In this document: positions 1-5,956 of the stretch, one piece after another
Numbering within the stretch: position 1 is the first letter of the stretch
Layout: the number at the start of each line of letters is the position of its first letter
Source: Chloroflexi bacterium RBG_16_64_43
GTDB taxonomy: Bacteria > Chloroflexota > Anaerolineae > Anaerolineales > RBG-16-64-43
Reading direction: 5' to 3'
NCBI GenBank assembly: GCA_001796965.1
Contig: MGOA01000135.1
Span: 1 to 7,519 of the forward strand
Length of the DNA: 7,519 nucleotides
The notes under the pieces: model-generated
Databases searched by the model: none
Told to the model about the DNA's origin: nothing
Seen by the model: the letters and a program-made list of their open reading frames with translations, nothing else
Position numbers and translations under genes: made by a program

Positions 1-112
1 TGTATCGCCAAAGCCATAGCCCAAGTTGAGGCCGACTTTGCGGCCGTCCGCCAGGATGTATCGCCAAAGCCATAGCCCAAGTTGAGGCCGACTTTGCGGC
101 CGTCCGCCAGGA
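1..112. repeat. Perfect 56-bp tandem direct repeat (two copies) at window edge
   Basis: Bases 1-56 and 57-112 are identical over all 56 positions; identity stops at 113. The unit lies inside the coding sequence of the DUF2804 gene. Because 56 is not a multiple of three, the second copy met by the ribosome (1-56) is read in the wrong frame. The first copy met (112-57) reads in frame as the expected LADGRKVGLNLGYGFGDT segment. The repeat begins exactly at the first base of the window. It could be a contig-end assembly duplication or a genuine slippage or duplication mutation; the sequence alone cannot decide. Confidence 0.95.
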
Positions 113-788
113 ATCCCGACGCACTGGCCCACACCCAGAAGCTGGAATATTCCCAAGCACCGCGTCCCCAGTCGAGGTTGCCCAGGCTGCGTTCGGGTTC
201 GATCGCAATCTTGCGCTCGCCGCGCGTCACCCAGCCGCTGGCGGGCATGCAATTGACCTTGCGGTTGAAGTAGAAGCGCCGCGGCGGGATGGGAATGACG
301 ATGTTCATCGACTCATGCGCCGGCGGCAGCGCCATCCTCAAATCCGCTTCTATCCCCTCACCATGATTGAACCCGGGCCACGCCACCTGAACGCTGCGCG
401 CTCCGGTCTCGGCCCGAAACCGCAGCCGGGCCGCCTTGCTGGTGTAGGTGCTCTCGCCGGAGTCACTGTTGCGGGGCAGGCGGATGCCGCTCCCAAGAGG
501 CACCAGCAGTGTCTCTTCGTGCATCGCGCCCGTCTCGAAATCGATGACGTAGACAAAGACGGTTCCGGCGTACCCAAGGTGGGCCAGGGTCGCCGAGAAG
601 TAGATTTCGGGCGTCGTTACGCCGTAGTAATCCCAGCGCTTGAGGCGCAGCCACTGCAGCCCGCGCATGCGATAGAAGCGGGCGGCGTCCAGGTTGCATT
701 CGAGCAGCGGCTGGCGCGACCAGCCAACCTGCGTCAGCCGGCCATCGCGATCCAGGAGGGGTGAGGGTTGGGTGAGTTCACGCTGCAA
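1..788 (-). CDS. DUF2804 family protein, C-terminus missing, frame broken by edge duplication
   Basis: Reading from a TTG at 788-786, the frame stays open to the left edge. It begins MQRELTQPSPLLDRDGRLTQ. I recognise the DUF2804 family (Pfam PF10974) from this proline-rich start, the NRKVNCMPASG segment (residues 175-185), LDWGRG (205-210), and the SFWVWASASG...VGLNLGYGFGDT block ending at residue 244. The biochemical role of the family is not established. From memory, members are usually about 330-350 residues, so roughly the last quarter lies beyond the window. No ATG or GTG lies near the conserved N-terminus, and TTG sits 6 bases after a perfect AGGAGG, which decides the start. It overlaps the GNAT stop by 11 bases, so the two are probably co-translated. 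After residue 244 the 56-bp duplication shifts the frame; no stop appears before base 1. Family assignment is confident; whether the gene is truly broken is not. Confidence 0.85.
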   Translation of the reverse strand, partial: MQRELTQPSPLLDRDGRLTQVGWSRQPLLECNLDAARFYRMRGLQWLRLKRWDYYGVTTPEIYFSATLAHLGYAGTVFVYVIDFETGAMHEETLLVPLGSGIRLPRNSDSGESTYTSKAARLRFRAETGARSVQVAWPGFNHGEGIEADLRMALPPAHESMNIVIPIPPRRFYFNRKVNCMPASGWVTRGERKIAIEPERSLGNLDWGRGAWEYSSFWVWASASGFLADGRKVGLNLGYGFGDTSWRTAAKSASTWAMALAI

Positions 789-1626
789 GGTCGGCCTCCT
801 GTGCGGATGTTGAGCGCCACATCGCGCACTTGGTGTACGCCAGGCGAAATCCGAATCGTTCCACGTTGCGTTGCGAAGGGCTTCCGGGCATGGTGTGGAC
901 CTGGGCTAGATCGCAGCCGCCCGCAGCGGCCGCCGCAAGGCGTGCCGCGAGCAGCGCGGTTTGCACCCCTGAGCGGCGGAATTCGGGTAAGGTGGCCGCG
1001 CTGAAGAGGGCGGCCGTCGACCCATGGACAGAGAGCGCGCCTCCTCCCGCCGGGGTCTCTCCAATGTAGGCCAGAAAACAACGGGTGCTTGCCGCGTAAG
1101 GCAAGATCAGCCCGATACGCTCAGCCATAAGGGCCGGCGTGCTGCCCTCGTTGAATCCGCGATCCACCACGTCGGCCCACAGCCCGGCATCCTGTGGGCC
1201 GCTCTCGATTACGCGCACCCCTCGTGCTTCCCGCTCAAGTTGTACCGGATCCCCGAGAGGCCGCACCCACACGTTTTCGAATTCCTTGATGTGATACCCC
1301 TCGCGCGCGGCAGCCTCCCAAAGCGATTGATCGGCCAGTGGGCACAAGTCGAATTGTGCCGGGCTGCCGCGCTCGGCGTAGAACTCGTGCACTTGCCGCA
1401 GATGACCGGGCTCGATGGGTCGGCCCATTCCCAGACCTAACGTCCGGCTGAGCGGCGACCCCTCGCCGCAGAACAGGGCGAGGCCGTCGGCCACGGCCAG
1501 GCACGCGGCACCCACGTGCGGCTGGCGCTGCTGCGCCGCACGCATGCAGTCCTCCAGCCCGAGCCTCTCATCCGCCTCCAGGCGGCGGGCCAGCTCGATA
1601 TCACTCATCAGCGAGTGCAAGGCCAT
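778..1626 (-). CDS. Two-domain GNAT family N-acetyltransferase
   Basis: The product is 282 residues from ATG at 1626. The C-terminal half (about 137-272) is a GNAT fold. It has a core strand ALFSAATLPEFR (206-217), the acetyl-CoA loop region RRSGVQTALL (217-226), and a closing segment SQRNVERFGFRLAYTK (251-266), the usual S/N-x-x-x-x-x-x-GF pattern. The pyrophosphate loop is R-R-S-G-V-Q rather than the classic Q/R-x-x-G-x-G/A, so it is slightly degenerate. The N-terminal half (about 7-125), with SPLSRTLGLG and FDLCPLAD, resembles the extra domain of a GNAT subfamily acting on unknown substrates. A GTG at 1671 would add 15 residues (starting MEAQLRATS) but has no convincing ribosome site. The ATG has GGGG nine bases upstream, so I prefer it with moderate certainty. 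It follows the cytochrome b5-like gene by 79 bases and overlaps the DUF2804 gene by 11, suggesting one operon. The substrate is unknown. Confidence 0.88.
   Translation of the reverse strand: MALHSLMSDIELARRLEADERLGLEDCMRAAQQRQPHVGAACLAVADGLALFCGEGSPLSRTLGLGMGRPIEPGHLRQVHEFYAERGSPAQFDLCPLADQSLWEAAAREGYHIKEFENVWVRPLGDPVQLEREARGVRVIESGPQDAGLWADVVDRGFNEGSTPALMAERIGLILPYAASTRCFLAYIGETPAGGGALSVHGSTAALFSAATLPEFRRSGVQTALLAARLAAAAAGGCDLAQVHTMPGSPSQRNVERFGFRLAYTKCAMWRSTSAQEADLAA
795..800 (-). promoter_or_regulatory. Shine-Dalgarno AGGAGG deciding the TTG start of the DUF2804 gene
   Basis: On the minus strand AGGAGG is followed by CCGACC and then TTG, giving a 6-base spacing. The site lies inside the last codons of the upstream GNAT gene (encoding AQEAD). 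Ribosomes finishing that gene at 780-778 would be positioned to restart here. Confidence 0.75.
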
Positions 1627-1705
1627 CTGCTCAATCCCCGAGGTTGAGGTCGCCCGCAATTGTGCTTCCACCCGCCCATTCGATTGGGCCGTCCATCGGC
1701 CGTGC

Positions 1706-1954
1706 TCACTCCTTCAACCGGCCCACCCGCTTGACGCACGGGTGCGCGAACACTTCCATCCCGTGGGGCGCATCCGGAAATTCGGAAGTCAGATCCTGCC
1801 CCGGGAAGTGCAGGCTCTCGTGTATGCCGGTGTGCCATTTGCCGCAGTCGGTCACTTCGTAGACAATCCCCTGGCGGGCGATGTACATGCGCGCCCCTCG
1901 CTCACCCGCATGGCGGCGTAATTCCTGCTCAGTGAAGAGACGCTCATCATCCAA
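1706..1954 (-). CDS. Small cytochrome b5-like haem/steroid-binding domain protein
   Basis: The product is 82 residues, a stand-alone cytochrome b5-like domain of the prokaryotic soluble type (the Cyt-b5 Pfam family). Diagnostic pieces are FTEQELRRHAG near the start (residues 7-16), MYIARQGIVYEVTD (23-36), W40, HFPGQDLTSEF (49-59) and DAPHGMEV (61-68). H49 and H64 fall where the two axial haem ligands are expected; H41 and H45 are nearby alternatives. There is no signal peptide, membrane segment or CxxCH, so it is probably cytosolic and binds b-type haem non-covalently, or binds a hydrophobic ligand. It starts at TTG (1954-1952), with GGAAGG nine bases upstream; the nearby ATGs are out of frame. 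It is first in the minus-strand cluster and has a possible promoter at 1986-1981. A redox partner is not visible in the window. Confidence 0.85.
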   Translation of the reverse strand: MDDERLFTEQELRRHAGERGARMYIARQGIVYEVTDCGKWHTGIHESLHFPGQDLTSEFPDAPHGMEVFAHPCVKRVGRLKE

Positions 1955-1980
1955 CCCAATCTGCCTTCCCGGTCGCGACC

Positions 1981-1986
1981 ATTGTA
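1981..1986 (-). promoter_or_regulatory. Possible -10 element (TACAAT) for the b5-GNAT-DUF2804 operon
   Basis: On the minus strand the text reads GATATACAATGG, and TACAAT differs from TATAAT at one base. Transcription would start near 1974, leaving a leader of about 20 bases before the TTG at 1954. No TTGACA-like -35 hexamer is seen at 16-18 bases spacing, so the call rests on the -10 and its position. Confidence 0.4.
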
Positions 1987-1991
1987 TATCG

Positions 1992-2010
1992 GAGCGCCGG
2001 TTTAGCGCTC
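1992..2010. promoter_or_regulatory. Inverted repeat GAGCGC-N7-GCGCTC, candidate operator
   Basis: A perfect 6-base inverted repeat (1992-1997 and 2005-2010) with a 7-base spacer lies between two outward-facing TACAAT elements, in the -35 zone of both. That position would let one dimeric regulator act on both divergent transcripts. It is short and could be chance in GC-rich DNA. Confidence 0.3.
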
Positions 2011-2027
2011 ACCAGCAACCCATCGGG

Positions 2028-2033
2028 TACAAT
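2028..2033 (+). promoter_or_regulatory. Possible -10 element (TACAAT) for the peptidyl-prolyl isomerase
   Basis: TACAAT ends 30 bases before the GTG start at 2064. A start of transcription near 2040 would give a leader of about 24 bases containing the AGGAGG. No clear -35 hexamer is present at standard spacing. Confidence 0.45.
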
Positions 2034-2053
2034 TCCTCTATCCCAAGCACACG

Positions 2054-2059
2054 AGGAGG
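2054..2059 (+). promoter_or_regulatory. Shine-Dalgarno AGGAGG deciding the GTG start of the isomerase
   Basis: AGGAGG is followed by CTTC and then GTG at 2064, a short spacing of 4 bases. The next in-frame candidate, ATG at 2094, has no such site upstream, so the GTG start is preferred. Confidence 0.7.
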
Positions 2060-2063
2060 CTTC

Positions 2064-2573
2064 GTGCCCAAGCAGTACAGCACCGCCCCGGCGATGACCA
2101 TTGATGCCAAAAAGCGCTATCGCGCCACCTTCCACACCGAGAAGGGCGACTTTATTGTGGAATTGTTCGCGGACCGAGTGCCCAAAACGGTGAACAACTT
2201 TGTGTTTCTCGCCCGCGAGGGGTTCTACAACGGAGTTACATTCCACCGGGTCATACGCGATTTCATGGTCCAGGGCGGCGATCCGACCGGATCGGGCAGC
2301 GGCGGCCCCGGCTACCAATTTGCGGACGAGTTTCACCTCGGCCTACGTCACGACGGCCCGGGCGTGCTGTCCATGGCCAATGCCGGACCCAACACCAACG
2401 GCAGCCAGTTCTTCATCACCCACCGCGCAACCCCGCACCTCGACAACAAACACAGCGTGTTCGGCAAAGTGGTCAAGGGCATGGAGGTAGTCCTGGCCAT
2501 TCCGGATCGCGACCCGGCGCGCGCCAAGGAGCCCGGCACGAAGATCACCTCGATCGACATCGTCGAATCCTAA
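2064..2573 (+). CDS. Cyclophilin-type peptidyl-prolyl cis-trans isomerase
   Basis: The product is 169 residues, a single cyclophilin domain catalysing cis-trans isomerisation of prolyl peptide bonds during folding. There is no signal peptide, so it is probably cytoplasmic. The domain runs from about residue 18 (RYRATFHTEKGDFIVELF) to the end. Active-site landmarks are FHRVI (catalytic R62), FMVQGGD (F67, Q70), MANAGPNTNGSQFFIT (104-119) and LDNKHSVFG (126-134). Aligned to human cyclophilin A, the tryptophan at position 121 is histidine here (H125), as in many bacterial cyclophilins that bind cyclosporin poorly. The open frame extends upstream to 1881, but that part crosses the divergent promoter region and lacks a ribosome site. 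GTG at 2064 gives the typical lead-in PKQYS...PAMTID. The gene stands alone and is followed 24 bases later by a strong terminator. Confidence 0.95.
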   Translation: MPKQYSTAPAMTIDAKKRYRATFHTEKGDFIVELFADRVPKTVNNFVFLAREGFYNGVTFHRVIRDFMVQGGDPTGSGSGGPGYQFADEFHLGLRHDGPGVLSMANAGPNTNGSQFFITHRATPHLDNKHSVFGKVVKGMEVVLAIPDRDPARAKEPGTKITSIDIVES

Positions 2574-2597
2574 GCCTGCCACGCCTACCACCAGACC

Positions 2598-2634
2598 ACA
2601 ATCGCGGCCGTCTCGGCCGCGATTGTCCTTTCTT
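2598..2634 (+). terminator. Strong hairpin terminator after the isomerase, convergent with the synthetase
   Basis: A perfect 13-bp stem pairs 2598-2610 (ACAATCGCGGCCG) with 2614-2626 around a 3-base loop TCT, followed by CCTTTCTT. This fits intrinsic termination of the plus-strand isomerase, whose stop is 24 bases before. On the minus strand the same hairpin lies just past the synthetase stop at 2659. No T-run follows in that direction, so it may act less well there. Confidence 0.85.
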
Positions 2635-2658
2635 CCGAGGAAGACCCGCGGGGCCGGG

Positions 2659-5424
2659 CTACAACTTGAGGTGCGCGGTGACATGCCCCTTCTCATCCGC
2701 CGGCATGACCGTGAAGCCCATGCGCTGGAAGACCCCCTGCATAATATGGTTGTCCTCCGTGATTACCGACGTCACTTGGGTGAGTTTTTCATCGCGCGCG
2801 ATCTGCAGGCTGCGGCGCATCATCTCGCTGCCCAGGCCCCGCCCCTGGTACGAATCCGAGATCAGAGTGGAGAACTGGCCCTCATCGGCTCCGTGGATCT
2901 TATCGACCCGCGCCGCCCCCACAATGACCGGTTTGCCATTGGGGGGATCCTTCAACTCCGCCACCAGCACCATCTCGCGATCGTAGTCGGTGAAGCAAAT
3001 GCGCGCCAGGCGCTCATGCCGCACGCGTTGGCTGAGCATCATTGGATGCAGGAAGCGCAGATACACGCTGTGATCTGAAAGCCCCTCATGGAACCTGACC
3101 ATGGCCGGTTCGTCTTCCGGGCGGATCGGGCGAATCACTAGGCGCGTCCCATCCTTGGCCGTCCAGGGCCAGACGTAGCGAGAGGGGTAAGGGCGAATGG
3201 CCGGCTTGGGCAGTTGCTCGACCGTGAGTTGCGGGTCGTGCAGCACCACGCGCGCGTCAAGCGCCACAAGTCCCTCCGGCGAGGCCATCAGCGGGTTGAT
3301 GTCGATCTCCTTGATCCAGCGTTGTTCCACCACCAGTTGCCCGAAGCGGACCATCAAGTGCGAAAGGGCATCCAGGTCCACCGGGGTGCGGCCGCGCACC
3401 CCCATGAGGGCCTTGTAGACGCGGGTTTGTTCCATCATGCGCCGAGCAAGGGTCGTGGTCAGCGGCGGCAGGGCCAGCGAACGGTCTTTGTAAACCTCGA
3501 CCAGTTGACCGCCCGAGCCAAACAGTAATACCGGCCCGAACTGCGGATCGATGCTCGAGCCCAGGATAAGCTCGTAGCCCGTGCTTTGCACCATGGGCTG
3601 GACCGTGACTCCCAGGAAGTCCTGCGAGCCGTCCTTCGAGCCTGCGGCCGGGCCGCGCGTCTTCACCGCATGCTCGATTGCGCGATACGCGCGGCGGACC
3701 TCTTCCGCGTCGGCCAGGTTGAGCTGCACTCCGCCGACATCGGTCTTGTGAGTGATGGTCTCGGAGTAGATCTTGAGCACCACCGGGTAGCCCATCGCCT
3801 CGGCGGTTTTGACGGCCTCGGCCTCGCTCCCGGCAATGCGCGTTTCCACCGATGGAATGCCATAAGCGGCCAAGAGCTGCTTTGATTCATACTCCGTGAG
3901 TATCACGCGCCCGCTCTTGCGAACAGCCCCAACGATCCGCTCGGCCGCGGCGTGGTTGATCGGTTCGCCCTCGTCGTCGCTTTGCAGCGCGGGCGTCTCG
4001 TACAACCCGCGCAAGTTGTAGGAATAGCGCCACATGTAGCTGAACACCCGCGCCGCGGTGTCTGGATACTCAAAGGTGGGGATGTTGGCGCGGTTGAGCA
4101 GTGTCTCGCCCACCTCCACGTCGGCGCCCCCCATCCATGAGGCCAGCACCGGCTTGCCGGTGGATTGCGCAAAGGGGGTGAGCATCTCGGCGGTCAGGGT
4201 CGGGTCGGTCATGGCCTGCGGCGTGAGCACGACCAGCAGGCCGTCGCTGTCGGCATCCTTCACGGCAATCCCCACCGCCTTGGCGTAGCGTTCGGGGCTC
4301 GCATCTCCCAGGACGTCGATAGGGTTGTTGTGACTCCAGGCTGGGGGCAGCAGCTGGTTGAGGGCCTCCGTCGTCGCGGGCGATAGGTCGGCCAGCTCGC
4401 CGCCGCTGGTGATCAGCGCATCGGTGGCAATAACGCCCGGGCCGCCGGCATTGGTGACGATCGTCAGGCGCGGACCCTTCGGCCGAGGCTGTTTGGCCAG
4501 CACGTCGGCCATGTGGAAGAGGTCGGCGATCGAATTGACGCGTAACACGCCCGAGCGGCGGAACACCGCCTCGAGCACTTCGTCGGAGCCGGTGAGCGAA
4601 CCGGTGTGGGAGGCGGCAGCGCGTGCGGCGCCCTCGGTGCGGCCGGGCTTAATGACGATGATCGGCTTGTTGAGGCTGACCTCGCGCGCCGAGGAGATGA
4701 ACGATCGGGCATCGCCGATCGATTCCATATAGATGACGATGCTCTCGGTACGCGGGTCGTCGCCCAGGTAGTCGATCAGGTCGCCCCAATCGACGTCGAG
4801 CATCGAGCCGATGGAGACGAAAGCGCTGAATCCTACGTTCTCACGCAGGCTCCAATCCAAGACTGCCGTGCATAGCGCGCCGGACTGGCTGATGAACCCC
4901 ACTTTGCCCGGCCGCGCCATAGCGCTGGCGAAGGTGGCATTCAGCCCGCTCATTGTGTTCATCACACCCAGGCAGTTGGGGCCGATCAGGCGCATGTGAG
5001 AGCGGCGCGCCTGGGCCAGGATCTGGCGTTCAAGCTCTACGCCCTTCTCGCCGATCTCCTTGAACCCGGCCGAGATGACAATCGCACCTCCCACGCCGGC
5101 ATCCACGCATTCGCCGATGATGCCCGGGACGGTTGCCGCCGGCGTGACGATGACGGCCAAGTCCACCTTCTCGGGTACGCCAGCCATATTCGGATAGGCC
5201 TTGATGCCCAGCACGCTCGGACGCTTGGGGTTGACGGGGTAGACCGTGCCGCCGAAGGGATTGCTGATCAGGTTCCACAGGATGGTGCGCCCCACGCTGC
5301 CGACCGACTCTGTTGCGCCCACCACCGCCACGCTCTTGGGCTGGAAGATCGGGTCGAGCGCCCGGCGTTCGTAGCGCAACACGTCATGGGATGGATCGAG
5401 GACTGCCTTGACTCTGCTGGACAT
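2659..5424 (-). CDS. NDP-forming acyl-CoA synthetase fused to C-terminal GNAT acetyltransferase (Pat-like architecture)
   Basis: The product is 921 residues. Domain order: CoA-binding Rossmann domain (about 22-150, with VVGATESVGSVG and IGPNCLG), succinyl-CoA-ligase-like/flavodoxin domains (about 170-465, with ISQSGAL), ATP-grasp domain (about 500-730, with ESKQLLAAYGIPSVET and the closing IDINPL), then GNAT (about 758-915, with the acetyl-CoA loop QGRGLGSEM at 860-868). Such enzymes interconvert acyl-CoA plus ADP and phosphate with the free acid plus ATP. The fusion order matches the protein acetyltransferase Pat/PatZ, which modifies lysines of enzymes such as acetyl-CoA synthetase. Unlike enterobacterial Pat, reported to lack the phosphorylatable histidine, this protein keeps H273 in ASHTGSL and H559 in ITHKTDVGGV, so ligase activity is plausible. 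ATG at 5424 has AGGAG 6 bases upstream. The gene is monocistronic here, with a possible structured leader. Substrate acid and acetylation targets are unknown. Confidence 0.94.
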   Translation of the reverse strand: MSSRVKAVLDPSHDVLRYERRALDPIFQPKSVAVVGATESVGSVGRTILWNLISNPFGGTVYPVNPKRPSVLGIKAYPNMAGVPEKVDLAVIVTPAATVPGIIGECVDAGVGGAIVISAGFKEIGEKGVELERQILAQARRSHMRLIGPNCLGVMNTMSGLNATFASAMARPGKVGFISQSGALCTAVLDWSLRENVGFSAFVSIGSMLDVDWGDLIDYLGDDPRTESIVIYMESIGDARSFISSAREVSLNKPIIVIKPGRTEGAARAAASHTGSLTGSDEVLEAVFRRSGVLRVNSIADLFHMADVLAKQPRPKGPRLTIVTNAGGPGVIATDALITSGGELADLSPATTEALNQLLPPAWSHNNPIDVLGDASPERYAKAVGIAVKDADSDGLLVVLTPQAMTDPTLTAEMLTPFAQSTGKPVLASWMGGADVEVGETLLNRANIPTFEYPDTAARVFSYMWRYSYNLRGLYETPALQSDDEGEPINHAAAERIVGAVRKSGRVILTEYESKQLLAAYGIPSVETRIAGSEAEAVKTAEAMGYPVVLKIYSETITHKTDVGGVQLNLADAEEVRRAYRAIEHAVKTRGPAAGSKDGSQDFLGVTVQPMVQSTGYELILGSSIDPQFGPVLLFGSGGQLVEVYKDRSLALPPLTTTLARRMMEQTRVYKALMGVRGRTPVDLDALSHLMVRFGQLVVEQRWIKEIDINPLMASPEGLVALDARVVLHDPQLTVEQLPKPAIRPYPSRYVWPWTAKDGTRLVIRPIRPEDEPAMVRFHEGLSDHSVYLRFLHPMMLSQRVRHERLARICFTDYDREMVLVAELKDPPNGKPVIVGAARVDKIHGADEGQFSTLISDSYQGRGLGSEMMRRSLQIARDEKLTQVTSVITEDNHIMQGVFQRMGFTVMPADEKGHVTAHLKL

Positions 5425-5430
5425 CGACTA

Positions 5431-5497
5431 CTCCTGAAGTAAAAACTTCATCGACCAGGCTTGCCGCCTGGAAGGACCACCGCATCCGAATTGGTCC
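5431..5497 (-). promoter_or_regulatory. Putative structured leader: three consecutive hairpins before the synthetase start
   Basis: Reading the minus strand towards the gene there are three perfect 6-bp stems. The first is GGACCA-N12-TGGTCC (5497-5474), the second CCAGGC-GGCAA-GCCTGG (5471-5455), the third TGAAGT-TTTT-ACTTCA (5450-5435). The last base of the third stem is the first base of the AGGAG ribosome site (5435-5431), which is 6 bases from the ATG. In addition, GACCA in the first hairpin could pair with TGGTC (5457-5453), which overlaps the end of the second stem, so two exclusive folds are possible. It matches no riboswitch class I recognise. The repeats could instead be protein-binding operators. 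Confidence 0.4.
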
Positions 5498-5578
5498 GTA
5501 ATCCGCGGGCGAGTTCTTGAAGCATGACCACGTAGGATGCGAGCGGCCGGTGACGGGGCTGCGCCGAGCCGCAGGTCA

Positions 5579-5622
5579 GCGCACACCACAGCTTCGGTGT
5601 TTGCCTGCTGCTGGTGGTGCGC
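5579..5622. other. Long bulged inverted repeat in the intergenic region
   Basis: Bases 5579-5592 pair with 5607-5622 as 14 base pairs (GCGCAC, ACCA and CAGC blocks). Two single unpaired bases on the 3' side (5611 and 5616) interrupt it, and the loop is 14 bases. A neighbouring small hairpin sits at 5559-5574. It could fold in either transcript. No T-run follows on the plus side (GCTGCTCCCG), so it is not an obvious intrinsic terminator. Function unknown. Confidence 0.5.
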
Positions 5623-5878
5623 TGCTCCCGAAATACTTCCCAGGTCCTCGCTTGCCTGCCATGCACTGCGCGCATGATGCAGGTTGTTCTCTGTATTCTA
5701 CCGTGGGGAATGCCCATCCTGATGGCGCGTGCAGAGTTCTAGAGGCAGATTGGTGACATTCGGCGCCCTGGGGGCCATGCCAAAGGGCTAGGCCAGTTCT
5801 CGACACCCGGGGCCGGCGACCGCAGGTATTTCCCCTGGGTGGTCCACCTCGCGTCCGCGTCAACTCACGGCCAACTCC

Positions 5879-5894
5879 TGATCGTGCTCGATCA
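5879..5894. promoter_or_regulatory. Inverted repeat TGATCG-TGCT-CGATCA, candidate operator
   Basis: A perfect 6-bp inverted repeat with a 4-base spacer lies about 57 bases upstream of the possible -10 at 5951 of the transpeptidase gene. A dimeric regulator site is possible. It is equally a small hairpin or chance. Confidence 0.25.
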
Positions 5895-5950
5895 CGCCGG
5901 GCCGCCTTTGGTGGAATCACCGCCCTCCACATAGAAACTCGCCGGTCTTG

Positions 5951-5956
5951 TACAAT
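5951..5956 (+). promoter_or_regulatory. Possible -10 element (TACAAT) for the L,D-transpeptidase
   Basis: The text reads CTTGTACAATCC. The hexamer is the same TACAAT seen before the isomerase and the b5-like gene. Transcription from about 5963 would leave a leader near 75 bases. A matching -35 is not evident. Confidence 0.35.

Noticed and set aside
1..112. CRISPR or insertion-sequence end
   Set aside because: There are only two adjacent copies with no spacer, and the unit is coding sequence of the host gene. No terminal inverted repeats or transposase are present.
315..764. 149-residue plus-strand open frame opposite the DUF2804 gene
   Set aside because: It is antisense to a frame with clear family motifs and has no ribosome site; it is a shadow of high GC coding.
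1881..2063. Upstream extension of the isomerase frame
   Set aside because: It overlaps the divergent gene and promoter region, has no ribosome site, and lacks similarity to cyclophilins. AGGAGG plus GTG at 2064 is the better start.
5431..5760. T-box or other known riboswitch in the synthetase leader
   Set aside because: GGTGGTCC near 5480 recalls the T-box core, but TGGNACCGCG is absent. I recognise no glycine, SAM or cobalamin signature either.
5838..5848. GGTGG-T-CCACC palindrome
   Set aside because: It is only 5 bp per arm with a single central base in GC-rich DNA, and no gene-proximal context supports it.
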